DNA of 64,000 nt, from the NCBI GenBank assembly GCA_029255685.2, contig CM055320.2, positions 11,456,614 to 11,520,613 on the forward strand. The letters are read 5' to 3'. The stretch's first letter is position 1, and every line of letters begins with the position of its first letter. Source of the DNA: Silene conica (Eukaryota > Streptophyta > Magnoliopsida > Caryophyllales > Caryophyllaceae). Under the pieces are notes generated by a model that searched no databases, was not told the DNA's origin, and saw nothing but the letters and a program-made list of their open reading frames with translations. Shown piece by piece: positions 1 to 13,364 of the stretch. Position numbers and translations under genes: made by a program.

Positions 1-849
1 ATTTGGGGCAATTTCTCTTCCAATGACCGATCCTCGTGCAATAATGGCACTTGTCTTGCTCTTTTGAAGACGAGGTGGAAGCGCCTTTCGAAAAGGTCTT
101 TTCTTTGGTCGCCTTGGGCTTTAACGTTTTCTTGCCCTTGCCTTTAGAGGCATTCCTTTTGAAGCTCGTTTTCCCTTTCTTTTCGATGTTCAAAACATCT
201 TTGGTGGAACTTTCATGAAGTCCCATGTCCCTTTAGGCTTGGACGAGCATCTTGTGCAATTCATCCAATGTGGTCTCTTGGTTTCGCATATTGAAATTCA
301 CCCGGAATTGAGCATACGCTTTAACCTTATTGAGCGAGTGAAGAACTCGGTCAATAATAAGAGAATCGGGAACATCAACATCTTGAGCTTTTAGTGTCTC
401 CGCGAGCTCAACGAGTTTGAGAACATGAGGGCTTATCTTTTGCCCTTCCTTGAATGTAATGTCAAAGAAGGCGGAAGCCGCCTTATATTGAATCACCCTA
501 GGAGTTTGCGAAAATATGGTCGCAAGCTTGGTGTATATTTCATATGATGTGGTCAACTTAATCATACTCCTTTGGAGATCCGGCTCCATGGAGAAGATGA
601 GCACATTTTTAAGAGCGGAGGACTTTTTCATTTGGCTTCATAGGCCTCACGAGTTCCGACCGCGGAACGAGCGGTTGGAGCGGGAGGAGCGGCTTCGGAT
701 AGGTAACGACTATTATCGTCACCTTGAGCGGCCAAAAGTAATTGCACATCCCAATCCTTAAAATTTGAACCATGCTTATCGAGTTTGCAACGGTCCATAA
801 AGGACCGAAGCCATGATACGTTAGTGAGAGGTGGAGCGTTGGTTGCCAT
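1..849 (-). pseudogene. gag region of copia A (broken)
   Basis: The N-terminus MATNAPPLTNVSWLRSF is shared with the gag of B. The peptide continues through the copia-type gag domain to a CCHC zinc knuckle (CHYCTRIGHWKRNC) at the window edge. Gag forms the virus-like particle and its knuckle binds the element's RNA. Compared with B, this copy carries an extra stretch after the first ~45 residues that looks ancestral, since B lacks it. Reading is interrupted at least once, so I treat it as a fossil. Confidence 0.85.
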
Positions 850-3287
850 TTGATGATGTCGAAAATTAAACTACAATAATAAAAGGATAAACAACATCAT
901 TTTAAATTCATAATTTGAATTTTAAGAAACTTAAACATGTTAAGTATATTTACTTAATGATCTCTTACCCAATTAAGTAAACAATCCCGAGACCCAAACC
1001 CATACTAATCCGGGCACGGTGTAGCCGATTCAACCCGTATCGGTATAATTTGGTGGATTAACTCTTTAATCGGTTCTACTCTTAGAACTCTCGGTCGACA
1101 ATTTTCTCAAAATTATCTTTAGCCCGAACTTATTGCAACTACGGTTACGAATACTTTCGTTGAGATCAACCAAATTTCAAGGTGTAATCTTATTACCCCA
1201 CTTACCCAACGTGACAATTTTAGTACCTCGGTGTAGCCGAGCCTACGTTCTTGTGAAGAAGGGATTCATGGGTCCGTACTTTTTGGTAAGGCTAAGTCTT
1301 AATATTTATATGTAAGAGATCTAGTCAAATTATTATCTATCTCCGTTTAAGTGAACTAAGTCGGTGATTTATCGATAAAATAAAAGACTAGGTCGACTAG
1401 GTCGAAAAATGCATGATACGATGTATGACGATTTGGCTATGCATGCAAACATATAAAAGCAAAAATAAAAGCATAAACCCTAGTATGGCCTTTCCTAGAA
1501 AAGAAATAACAAAGTACAAATTCGGAAACCAACTCCTTTGGTCCCTTGAACTTCACGCGGCACGCACTTCGAGGTAAACACCGTCTTGATCGTAACTCCT
1601 TTCCGAATGGCACCGTCTTCAAGGAACTCCGGATTTTACAAATTACAACTTTTCTAGTCTACTTTATACATTATAAAATAGAAATAAATTACAATTGGGT
1701 GATACGAGATCACTAAATTACAACCGAATCGGTAACCCCTTACATTACGGGAAATACCGATTTAAAAACTAAGGCCATACTAAGTAAATTACATAATTCC
1801 CAAAATTACGTAAAAATAAATCATGACATTCATAATATAAAATATGCAATGCTTATGTAAATATGAATTAACATGCAAACCCTAAGCCAAATCGTCCTAT
1901 TTAAAACACTTATTTAAATAGTTATCGCAAACCTCGGTTTATGGAATCGCGTGTTTTAACGTTTAACAACACTATGCATTATATGAAACGGTTTTCATCC
2001 TTAAGTTAATCATCCTAACTCGCATAGGATTCAAAATTTAGTCTTACTCAAACTTTGAACATGACTTAACTTAATATATTTCAATATTGATCGGTATTAC
2101 TCGGTTTTTCGGGAAAAATAATATAAAAATCCAAAAGAGTCATTAAAATTTCGAAAAATTCAAAATTCAAATTTTGAAAATTCCAGAAAGTTCTTAAAAT
2201 TTCAGAACCTTAAAAATGTTAGTATTTATACGGTTTTAACATTATTTCGAAAATAATACGTAAAACGAGCATTTTTAAGTCGGAAAATTCAATAATCAGT
2301 TCCATAAATGCAGATAAAATACTAATAAATTTTTTACACTTTCCAAAACACTTTAAGAACATAAAATGGACAGAAAAATAAATTACACACAGCCCAAGTA
2401 GCCGAAATTTTAAATGCATGACTCTTTTTATTTAATTTTAAATGCTACTTTTAACAAATTAAAAATTAAAAAAAATCTGAAACTTTTGGCTCCCAAGAAT
2501 ATTTTCAAAATGAACATATCATATATTACTAATATGGGTTACATTTTTCGGCCATTTTAACAAATATTGCTAATTTTAACGATTTTCGTCATATATCGTA
2601 CGATTTTAACCTTTAAAATTATTTCTCAAGCATAAAATAAGATAAAATTCTCGAAAATTTTATACATGCTGGAAATAATATATATGACATCGTGTTAAAT
2701 TTTTATGGCCAAATTCCAACTTAAACTATTAAAGTCGAAATTATGTCACTAATTACCCGATTTTTACATTAAAAATCTATAATATTGCAATATTTGAGAT
2801 AAATTTCTGGAAAATTCAACATAAATTTTAAATATTGCATGTGACATCCTCATAAATTTTTTTATAGTCAAATTCATAATATAACTATTTTAACCCATTT
2901 TTATTCATCTTATTGCATTTTAACACTTAAAATTTATATCACACGTTTTATAAGTCCATAATTTACGAAAATTCATATTCATATTATTGAAAATACATGT
3001 GATAACATACTGAAAAATCTCGTCCAAAAGATGATTTTAGCTATTTTTTTTTTTCCAAAATAAACGATTTTAACCATTAAAACTTTATAAAAACCGAGAT
3101 TTAATATACCATTAATCAATATTCATGCAAAATATATTCCAAATATTCTAAAACATTTTAGAAAACAGTAGGTATTCATGCTAAATTAATTTCGTGCATA
3201 TCTTATATCAAACGAAAATTTCAATTTTATTTTGTTATCACTATAACTCCGTAAAAACGTAAACGGAAAGCATGCAAACAACCTATT
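850..3287 (-). other. 5' leader of copia A (non-coding)
   Basis: About 2.4 kb of AT-rich sequence lies between the primer site and gag. It is collinear with the leader of B (27188-29607), with many small differences. I see no coding potential; the short open frames here are not conserved between the two copies. Confidence 0.8.
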
Positions 3288-3299
3288 GCTCTGATACCA
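3288..3299 (-). promoter_or_regulatory. Primer binding site, tRNA-iMet (copia A)
   Basis: On the minus strand this reads TGGTATCAGAGC, the standard plant initiator tRNA-Met primer site, two bases inside the LTR end. It fixes the element's orientation. Confidence 0.95.
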
Positions 3300-3301
3300 A
3301 T

Positions 3302-4590
3302 TGTTAGGTTTTATTAGTTGCTCATAAACTAATTTTAGTCATACTAACATAATCTTTTAATTAACCCTTTAATTAACATATTATTAGGTGATCTTATGCA
3401 TGCTAAAAGCGGAAATAAGAGAGTATTCGAACCCTTACACACGGTCCAAATATTTAGCAAGGATGATCCTCCGAGTACCCAAAATAGAATACCTCCTTCG
3501 GATGCACCAAGACAACCCTTAATCAACCGAGATCTTGAACAAGCTAGCACAAAATCGGTTCTCCTTAAACTTATTCTAATCTCTCTAATTAGAATGTTAT
3601 TTGAATACTACAAAATAGTATGTTTTTATTATCTTATAATATGAGTTTAGAGGTTGTAAAATTTCTCCTTACTTAGTAATATTTTCGGCCAAGAGTAAGA
3701 AGAAGTTTTATGATTTTTCTACACTTAGAAAATTATCCAACATTAGAAGAACTAGGGTTTTCTTTAGGTGAGCATCTTATACTTAATATGTTGGATGCTT
3801 GGGTGTGGGTGGCCGGGTATGGGAGGGCTCCAAGGGGGAACACAACTCTTTCCCATGCATTATAGGGTGGCTAATAGGTAACCTTCTCAAGGTACTTTAA
3901 TGATTATGCTTTTAACAATTTAAAAACACTTAAATCATTTCTTGTTAAAACACCCCAAAACCGGCACACACATACCAATATGGACCTTATTTTACAACTT
4001 TGTCAATGTTCCAATTTTATGTTATGTGACATACAATATGTCACAATTTAATAAAATAACAATTGTCTTAATTTAATCATACATATTTAGCAAGTAAATA
4101 TTATTCATAAATTAATAAATCATATTTATAAAGTTGATTAGTAATTCGAAATTACTATAAAATGGTCATTCATAATTTATCGTCAATACGATTTACAACC
4201 TTTGTAATAATTATAACCCAATTCATTCTAATTACGATATCTTAAAATATCGTTTAATGTTTAACAATTGACACGTTTCAATTTTAAACATAAATCTTAC
4301 ATTAAGATTTAACCTCTAATTTCTCGATATACGAGTTTAAGGAATATGATCAAATCGTATCAATATACATTTGATCATTTTATCAATTAAGGGAATTGTC
4401 CTAAAGGTGTGACCTAAAGGGATCAACTGACCACCACCGTCATACGACAGTAATGTCAAACTCTAGCTAGCCAATCATTACCGATTAATGTTGGTCAGTT
4501 GACTAATATAAATCGTATCATCCCTTGCGCATTCTCGTTATGAGATTTAATTATGTGATCGCACTATTGTTGAGGACACATTTCGCAACA
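3302..4590 (-). repeat. 5' LTR of copia A (1,289 bp)
   Basis: On the minus strand the LTR starts TGTTG and ends CCTAACA. It is the same length as the solo LTR at 16481-17769 and close to the 1,250-bp LTRs of B. It carries the inverted repeat TCAACTGACCA (4423-4433) and TGGTCAGTTGA (4492-4502), with an inner GTAATG/CATTAC stem (4450-4455, 4476-4481). Confidence 0.92.
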
Positions 4591-4619
4591 GACCGACCAG
4601 AGAAGCCAGTCGGTCGACC
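4591..4619. repeat. Paired dyad module (F), clipped by copia A
   Basis: The remains of a left dyad (GACCGACC), a 9-nt spacer and a right dyad AGTCGGTCGACC are present. The LTR of A abuts the module, with GACCG as the likely target duplication. Confidence 0.85.
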
Positions 4620-4665
4620 GAGGTCTGCTACGGGTTGCCGTAATTCATGCCATCTACGCCATTAC
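4591..4665. mobile_element. Athila fragment F, left piece
   Basis: Seventy-five bases lie between copia A and copia B. They carry one paired dyad module (4591-4619, left dyad clipped by A) with the usual 9-nt spacer. The last five bases, ATTAC, recur at 30872-30876 across B, so this piece was once joined to 30877 onward, which is Athila 3' noncoding sequence. Confidence 0.75.
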
Positions 4666-4715
4666 TGTTAGGTTTAGTTACTCATAAACTAATCATTTTA
4701 GTCATACTAATATAA
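4666..4715 (-). repeat. 3' LTR of copia B, end piece
   Basis: The first 50 bp on the plus map match the start of the LTR at 29622. The LTR is split here by element L; TATAA (4711-4715) is duplicated at 13360-13364. Confidence 0.92.
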
Positions 4716-5104
4716 TGTAACACCCCCATTTATTTAAGAGCCTTTAGCAAGACATTCTCAAATAAATAGGACTGTTACCATCCCGGAATATCCGAGGTAG
4801 TGAATAACAAGGTAACAAACCAAAGGTAATTTATATAAATACTGATTAAATTTGAACTTGGTATTACAACATTTACGAGTTCCAAACTTGATAAAAAGAA
4901 AGTACAACTGACGATATCTAAATGTGATCTAACTCTAAGTAGGTCCATGCCATGTCTCTCTCTCCATGCCCAAGCTCCTGGTCCATCTGTCACTGACCTG
5001 TAAAATCTACTCCCCATTCCGGATCATCGTAGGTGTACACGAATACACAGGGTCAACCGCGAGGTTGAGTAGAAAGATAAATAAGACAACAATATAACAT
5101 AGTC

Positions 5105-5310
5105 CGCACCGATCCAACGCCAAATAAACTCCGCACCGATCCAACACCAAATAAACTCCGCACCGATCCAACACCAAATAAACTCCGCACCGATCACAAG
5201 ACCCAATATACTCCACACCATATCACAGACCCTTTATCTCCGCACCAAACACAGACCCTTTATCTCCGCACCAAACACAGACCCTTTATCTCCGCACCAA
5301 TCACAGACCC
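5105..5310. repeat. Short tandem repeats in LTR of L
   Basis: Two adjoining arrays occur: about four units built on CGCACCGATCCAACACCAAA, then about four units built on CAGACCCTTTATCTCCGCAC. The same arrays recur in the other LTR at about 11238-11443. Confidence 0.85.
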
Positions 5311-5770
5311 TTTATATTCACATCGTATTATATCACAGAATAATATAGATAACACTATAATACGATCACATGGTATTATATCACAAACATGCTTAAAACA
5401 AATAAGAACAGTTTACACATCGTCATATACCAGTATCTCCCCTACCTCAATTGCGGATTGACAACTGAACAGCTGCTAGAAATGTTCCACCTTGAACAAC
5501 CGAACTCAGTTCCTATAATTAGCATTGAATATCAATTTCTACCCATACAATCGCATTACTAAAATTACTTGACCCTATCCAAACTCACATCAAATATCAT
5601 GAACTCCTCGTTCATGTCAATCATCACTTGTCAATTAACTTACTAATTATAGACAGTAATTACATAACTAGCATATATCAAACAAATACCACCCATGGTA
5701 AAATAATAACAACACCACTACCTATACAAATAAATGTGAATAATGATAATGATAAAACAATATGAAATAA

Positions 5771-5801
5771 CAATAATAATAATAATAATAATAATAATAA
5801 G
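5771..5801. repeat. AAT microsatellite
   Basis: A run of about ten ATA/AAT trinucleotides, present at the same place in the other LTR (11904-11933). Confidence 0.95.
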
Positions 5802-7225
5802 ATAAAATAATTATAATAATAAACCTTAAATACAAGACGACACGTAACATTAACACCAAACAACGAATAACGGTCTGAACAGCCCCTCAACAAGCCCGCT
5901 TCGCAGCCCCATCTACCACCCTTCTATAGCCTGCACCACCCCCACACCAAGGTGGTTGAGACCCCTGACCTACGGTGTAACCCCTGCCCCTGACCACGAC
6001 ACTACTCCTGCCCCAACCAGCCTTCAAAACTAGCCTCAAATACCTCTAGTCACCACGACTGTCCCATACTCCTGCACTTATCCGTGACACCCCATTTCAA
6101 GCACCCCTCTCGCCACCTGCCAACGCTACCCTCACCACGACCAACCTCCCCCCTTGACACCTCTCAACACCCCCTGTCCCCTGGAGCCAAACCACCACCT
6201 TCGACGCCCTTCTCGATCCAGAAACAACCGCCCCAAAACCCAGACCACCAGCCCCTGTTTCTCGCACTCCCTGTTATCCTATGACCAGACCCAACGAACC
6301 CCTCCTTAAAACCGTCATCCACCACCAAGGCCCACCGTGATAACCACCATACACACCCCTTGACTACCACCTTACTAAGTACTCTTACTCTCGTAACAAA
6401 CGTGAACAAACGCTGCATCGAATTCCTACACAAAACCACACATTCAAGACTCTGTTTCTGAACGAAAAAGGACACGCCTGACACAGGCGACAAAACACCT
6501 TCGACGGTGGTTCTGAGCAGTCAACGATGACGCCACCAGGGTCTAAAAACGACCCTGCCACATCCTAGACCCAATACATGCGAAAAACCAAACTACAAAC
6601 GTGCATAACCGAAAGTACAAACGAGACAAAACAGGCTGTCACAAGGGAAGGAACGAAACTCTGCGTGTGTACCTCCTTCCCTGAGCAAAACGACCACCAT
6701 TAGACGCCTTTGACCACCGTGCCAAGCCCTCCGTTGCAGTCTCAGATGTGGTGGCATGAAGTGTTGTGAGGGTGTGAGTGTCGAAGGATCACAATTAGGG
6801 TTAGTTGTTTGTGTTAAGTATGACGGCAGGAAGATTAGAGGTAGGGTTTGTTTAAGTTTTGTTTTGTTTTCGATAATTGGGCTGTTCAAGGATGCACGCG
6901 AAACGAGGCCCAAAACCAACCTTAAACACGGTTTTACTACCTCGTACCCGACACCCCCTTACTAACGTTCTATAAAGAAATATAACCCTTATTCGATAAT
7001 TAAATTCTCAAGTATAACGTTAAATAACCACCAACACGTCAAAATAAATTATAAGCTTAATAGTAAAAAAATGCTAGGTATTACAGTCTTCCCTCCTTAA
7101 AATGAACTTCGTCCCGAAGTTCACCATCCCATATGTAGTCAACAAACATGGTCCCTAGGCACATAAAATATGACACCACATAACATTCAAACTAATAAGA
7201 GTACTTTAAAACATCGAATGTTACA

Positions 7226-7262
7226 TTCTACCCTCGTTAAGAAAACTTTGTCCCCAAAGTTT
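7226..7262 (-). promoter_or_regulatory. Polypurine tract and hairpin of element L
   Basis: On the minus strand an 8-bp stem AAACTTTG with loop GGGA is followed by the purine tract AACGAGGGTAGAA and then the LTR start TGTAAC. This is the expected plus-strand primer position. Confidence 0.8.
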
Positions 7263-10200
7263 AACGTATAGCTAAATTAGAGAATACTTCACGAAACAAA
7301 ATAAAATGCACAACAAAGGAAATCAGGAGTATCATATGTATTCACACAATCACGACATATCAATTAGCCATGCCATAGTCACCAGTCATATCATATATCA
7401 ATAAGATTTTACAATCCTATCCTCCATAAAACACGGTTACGTCCCCGTAACCTCATTATACACATCTCAGCGCATTACTCCGTCGTACTCATTACTTTAT
7501 CTCATACCATCTCACTCCAAGTAATCAAGTATCGCACTTATCGTCGCATCTAAGACCAAAGACAAGGGGTGAGTGAACTGGCGGGATAAAGACGCAATCA
7601 AATCCTTCGTTCCAATATCGATTTCAAACCCAGAATATGACTCAATAATCAAGGTCACACTTGACCGAAAACACAAGGTGGCACAACGGCTTAATAACTC
7701 ATAACTCGAACCAGTAACCAATTTCCACCTCAATCTCGATATCAATATAGTCAAATATTCCATTAAAGGAACTACTCGGCACTTAGAGAGTAAAACTCTA
7801 AGCTACTCACCCACGAGTCAAGGTCAAAGAGTACGGCAACTCGATAAAATACTGAACTGCAATCTCAACTCAAAACAAAATCAACCATGGCCTTTGTTCT
7901 AGACTCACGAGCAACTCAATCTCATCAACATACTTGCATATATACTTACCATTCCACAGTTCAGAGAAAAGGATCTGGACGCAATATCAAACCAACGTAA
8001 TACAAACCACTATGCATAAACAACTAATCAATTTACCAAAAGTTTTACCCATCTCACAACTCGACCCGTCTCACAAACAAAAGGATCATCTTATCAATAG
8101 GAAACATTAGTTATCAAAATAAAGGCATAATTACTAGCTTCAACGCAAAGAAGCACTCGTAAGAAACTCATAGCAATTATCATGCAAACATATATAACCT
8201 TGGGCAACAACAAGAGTACTAGGATCGGTAGAAACTGTGTTACGCAATAAAGCAGAATCAGGGTAGCTAACACCTACATACCTTTGAAATTTTATCACAA
8301 TTTTAATATATTTACAACAATGTAACAATCAAGAAACTCATAGTTCATACTTGACAAATTACAATGTTTCATGCTCATAATCACATAATAGAAGCAAAAT
8401 CATATTTTAGGAAAAGACATAGAGCAACATTAATTAATGTAATTAAACATGGAACATTGACATATTTCACAAGGTATACACAAATCATAGACTCACAAAA
8501 CCGTTTAACATTTTCCAGATATCAATAAGTTAACAAAATCAGTTATGTACATTTCACATCCGCCCACATTACATCATTTATCAAGAAACTATTATTATAT
8601 CTGACTTGCAAAAATAAGGATTTTATACAATGCGCAGTAATTAAACATTCAAGCGGGATTTCATCAATGCGTAACTACAGAATTTGTCATGTTGCAATCA
8701 CCATAATTATCAAAACATCAAGCACTATCATGGATGATCATTACTTTGAAATCATTTTGAAACTTTTGGAACATTAAACTGGTAATTTGTGACAATTTAT
8801 AAATACGAGCTAAAAGACAATATTACAAGCTATAGATCGAAACAAGATTACATAGAGTCATTCTGACTCTTCTTTACTAAAACATTTTTCTTGTAAATTG
8901 TAGCCCATGAACTATGAAAATTAACGATAAAAGTAAACGAATTCACAAACTAGTACTTCCATAAATCACACGTCCACCAGTTAATAACTCAAGATATTAT
9001 GATCAGATCTTAAACATAGCAAAGCAATTCAGTTTGTGACATAACAATATACATGAAGATGTTAGAAAGATTATTATCTCAGTGAGCCAGACAACGATAT
9101 ACCATAAATATATGAAAGAACATCAACACGAATATCACTTCATTATTTTGAGGTCATAATATTAGAAAATAAGAGCGTTTGTATTACTGAAACGATTTTA
9201 TATAAACTTGACGAAATCAGCCAGGTTACAATATCATATAGTGAGGTTCATATTCATTCCGAATGCCTACTATACATGTTACTAATGCCATATCAGGTTA
9301 CCACGTGGTCACATCACATAATTCATATTTGATTAAACTTTTATATAAAACTTACATAACTTACGATTCCAACAATCAAACATCATGTTGCAACTTCCAA
9401 GAATTATAATTAAATAAACGTGCAGCCATTTTGTGAACCATTATAGTTTTTGAGAAATATGATGGATTTTCTAATCATAGGAAAAGAATAAAATGCAAAA
9501 CTTAAGGAAATTATTTATAACAACTTGGTCTGTACAGAAACTTTATAACAATAAGACAGGAAACTGGCAACTTGCAAAAATCACCATTAATTAACAACTT
9601 GTTAAGATTTTACGTGACTTATCATTTGGAAACGTGAATGAGTATATTAAACATTGGAGTTGGAATTATGCATAAACAATAGATACATTTTAAATGGTTC
9701 CTCGTTCAAAACATGGGTAAAACAGAACTGTGCAATGACAGCCTGACCACTGTCGATTAAAATATCTATCTCTCTCAAAATATAATTCTCATTAACATGA
9801 AACCAAAAGCATTGGAAAGCTGAATCAGAAGGTTATCACACATAAAATTTTCATATCCACATGAAGAACACATTTTAGATGACAACCCGTACAAACAGGG
9901 TAACATTCTGGACTTCTATTAAAATTTTGGTTCCATGAAAATTACTTCATATTATCATATTAAACACCGACATTATTCCTCCAAACATGTTGACACACCA
10001 TCGAAGCATAGAAATCACGTTCCACCATAATAATATTTATTCATCATTTCATTCTGTAATAGTCATCTAAAACACGGTAAAGATTGCGAAACAGAAAAGT
10101 AGATCATCTAAATGACTGAATATCTATACATGTATATACAAATGTAACACATAACTATATATCACCCATGGCTTGGCGTAGCACATTCCGCATATCACTA

Positions 10201-10833
10201 GACATGAATTACTATATCATTTAAATCTGATAGGTCATAACCAAATACCAAGCAATATATTGCAAAAGTTATGTTAGTCATTTAATAACCAGATATCCTA
10301 TAGACAATTCGAGACACCAAAAACACATGATCATAACACTCTAATTCAGTATACAATAAATATACACCCATTCCTGAAAATTTCGATTCAATCATTTATA
10401 TCAATCAGCGTTTCAAAATCAGTCGCATTTTTCTTATGCATATCACCCTACTAGCCAAGCTTATATTTCAAACTCGTATTTCAATTTTCATGTCCTCAAT
10501 ACTTAAAGTAATACATTTCTCAATCACTTTCCAATATCAAACTCATAGAATACAATGCATCATTAACCATGTACACATCATTACTTACCTCATTCCGCCC
10601 CTGCAAAAATTGTTAGCACAAGATAACTAGGTCACTATATAATCTACCCCACTCTTCAATTACTCTCATTGGGCTCCCGAGACAGAACAGAAAGGGCCCA
10701 GGTCTGGTTTTAGGGGGCCCCTAACTCATCCCGTTCCTCTTTGGGGCTCCTATCAGTTTCATCTCGGGGTTCATTTTGTTAGACTCTTCCTACGTTCATT
10801 ATTATCCATTTGGTTTAGGCCTGAGGATCGTTC

Positions 10834-10845
10834 GCTCTGATATCA
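10834..10845 (-). promoter_or_regulatory. Primer binding site of element L
   Basis: On the minus strand this reads TGATATCAGAGC, one base away from the tRNA-iMet primer site, three bases from the LTR end at 10849. It orients the element. Confidence 0.75.
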
Positions 10846-10848
10846 CTT

Positions 10849-13359
10849 TGTAACACCCCCATTTATTTAAGAGCCTTTAGCAAGACATTCTCAAATAAAT
10901 AGGACTGTTACCATCCCGGAATATCCGAGGTAGTGAATAACAAGGTAACAAACCAAAGGTAATTTATATAAATACTGATTAAATTTGAACTTGGTATTAC
11001 AACATTTACGAGTTCCAAACTTGATAAAAAGAAAGTACAACTGACGATATCTAAATGTGATCTAACTCTAAGTAGGTCCATGCCATGTCTCTCTCTCCAT
11101 GCCCAAGCTCCTGGTCCATCTGTCACTGACCTGTAAAATCTACTCCCCATTCCGGATCATCGTAGGTGTACACGAATACACAGGGTCAACCGCGAGGTTG
11201 AGTAGAAAGATAAATAAGACAACAATATAACATAGTCCGCACCGATCCAACGCCAAATAAACTCCGCACCGATCCAACACCAAATAAACTCCGCACCGAT
11301 CCAACACCAAATAAACTCCGCACCGATCACAAGACCCAATATACTCCACACCATATCACAGACCCTTTATCTCCGCACCAAACACAGACCCTTTATCTCC
11401 GCACCAAACACAAACCCTTTATCTCCGCACCAATCACAGACCCTTTATATTCACATCGTATTATATCACAAAATAATATAGATAACACTATAATACGATC
11501 ACATGGTATTATATCACAAACATGCTTAAAACAAATAAGAACAGTTTACACATCGTCATATACCAGTATCTCCCCTACCTCAATTGCGGATTGACAACTG
11601 AACAGCTGCTAGAAATGTTCCACCTTGAACAACCGAACTCAGTTCCTATAATTAGCATTGAATATCAATTTCTACCCATACAATCGCATTACTAAAATTA
11701 CTTGACCCTATCCAAACTCACATCAAATATCATGAACTCCTCGTTCATGTCAATCATCACTTGTCAATTAACTTACTAATTATAGACAGTAATTACATAA
11801 CTAGCATATATCAAACAAATACCACCCATGGTAAAATAATAACAACACCACTACCTATACAAATAAATGTGAATAATGATAATGATAAAACAATATGAAA
11901 TAACAATAATAATAATAATAATAATAATAATAAGATAAAATAATTATAATAATAAACCTTAAATACAAGACGACACGTAACATTAACACCAAACAACGAA
12001 TAACGGTCTGAACAGCCCCTCAACAAGCCCGCTTCGCAGCCCCATCTACCACCCTTCTATAGCCTGCACCACCCCCACACCAAGGTGGTTGAGACCCCTG
12101 ACCTACGGTGTAACCCCTGCCCCTGACCACGACACTACTCCTGCCCCAACCAGCCTTCAAAACTAGCCTCAAATACCTCTGGTCACCACGACTGTCCCAT
12201 ACTCCTGCACTTACCCGTGACACCCCATTTCAAGCACCCCTCTCGCCACCTGCCAACGCTACCCTCACCACGACCAACCTCCCCCATTGACACCTCTCAA
12301 CACCCCCTGTCCCCTGGAGCCAAACCACCACCTTCGACGCCCTTCTTGATCCAGAAACAACCGCCCCAAAACCCAGACCACCAGCCCCTGTTTCTCGCAC
12401 TCCCTGTTATCCTATGACCAGACCCAACGAACCCCTCCTTAAAACCGTCATCCACCACCAAGGCCCACCGTGATAACCACCATACACACCCCTTGACTAC
12501 CACCTTACTAAGTACTCTTACTCTCGTAACAAACGTGAACAAACGCTGCATCGAATTCCTACACAAAACCACACATTCAAGACCCTGTTTCTGAACGAAA
12601 AAGGACACGCCTGACACAGGCGACAAAACACCTTCGACGGTGGTTCTGAGCAGTCAACGATGACGCCACCAGGGTCTAAAAACGACCCTGCCACATCCTA
12701 GACCCAATACATGCGAAAAACCAAACTACAAACGTGCATAACCGAAAGTACAAACGAGACAAAACAGGCTGTCACAAGGGAAGGAACGAAAGTCTGCGTG
12801 TGTACCTCCTTCCCCGAGCAAAACGACCACCATTAGACGCCTTTGACCACCGTGCCAAGCCCTCCGTTGCAGTCTCAGATGTGGTGGCATGAAGTGTTGT
12901 GAGGGTATGAGTGTCGAAGGATCACAATTAGGGTTAGTTGTTTGTGTTAAGTATGACGGCAGGAAGATTAGAGGTAGGGTTTGTTTAAGTTTTGTTTTGT
13001 TTTCGATAATTGGGCTGTTCAAGGATGCACGCGAAACGAGGCCCAAAACCAACCTTAAACACGGTTTTACTACCTCGTACCCGACACCCCCTTAGTAACG
13101 TTCTATAAAGAAATATAACCCTTATTCGATAATTAAATTCTCAAGTATAACGTTAAATAACCACCAACACGTCAAAATAAATTATAAGCTTAATAGTAAA
13201 AAAAATGCTAGGTATTACAGTCTTCCCTCCTTAAAATGAATTTCGTCCCGAAGTTCACCATCCCATATGTAGTCAACAAACATGGTCCCTAGGCACATAA
13301 AATATGACACCACATAACATTCAAACTAATAAGAGTACTTTAAAACATCGAATGTTACA
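10849..13359 (-). repeat. 5' LTR of element L (2,511 bp)
   Basis: Direct repeat partner of 4716-7225 with about a dozen differences noticed by eye. It carries the same tandem arrays and microsatellite. Confidence 0.92.
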
Positions 13360-13364
13360 TATAA

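Larger units (their letters stand above)
1..4590 (-). mobile_element. Copia element A, partial (window edge)
   Basis: This is a Ty1/copia LTR retrotransposon read on the minus strand. Seen here are its 5' LTR (3302-4590), an initiator tRNA-Met primer site (3288-3299), a long leader and the start of gag, which runs off the left edge. It belongs to the same family as B: leader and gag align over their visible length. The 5 bp after the LTR, GACCG, should be the target duplication, but the other copy lies outside the window. The gag is broken at least once. The host sequence is an Athila fragment (F), and the insertion cut through a paired dyad module. Confidence 0.88.
4716..7225 (-). repeat. 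3' LTR of element L (2,510 bp)
   Basis: It is nearly identical to 10849-13359. It contains short tandem repeats (about 5100-5310), an AAT microsatellite (5771-5801), a GC-richer block (about 5890-6560), and near 7081-7125 a second copy-like version of the hairpin plus purine tract that normally precedes an LTR. Open frames inside are shared by both LTRs only because the LTRs are duplicates. Confidence 0.92.
7226..10848 (-). other. Internal region of element L (non-coding)
   Basis: This is 3.6 kb of AT-rich DNA with no open frame longer than about 80 codons and nothing recognisable as retroelement protein. A third hairpin-plus-purine-tract copy lies at about 7408-7457. The rest may hold packaging signals, but nothing in the sequence proves it. 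Confidence 0.75.
4716..13359 (-). mobile_element. Non-coding LTR element L (LARD-like)
   Basis: This is an 8,644-bp element with 2.5-kb direct repeats (4716-7225 and 10849-13359), ends TGTAAC...GTTACA, and a TATAA target duplication. The primer-site-like sequence next to 10849 places the 5' LTR on the right, so it reads on the minus strand. The 3.6-kb interior has no gag or pol. Such large derivatives are known as LARDs. The ends and the tract before the 3' LTR resemble the Tekay/Del lineage of Ty3/gypsy, but this assignment is inference. The LTRs differ at about 0.5% of positions by eye, younger than B or C. It looks structurally whole but codes for nothing. Confidence 0.9.

Noticed and set aside
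5007-6965. Open frames of 60-110 codons in the LTRs of element L, present twice (also 11140-13095)
   Set aside because: They are duplicated only because the LTRs are duplicated, lie on both strands over low-complexity or tandem-repeat DNA, and show no recognisable domain.
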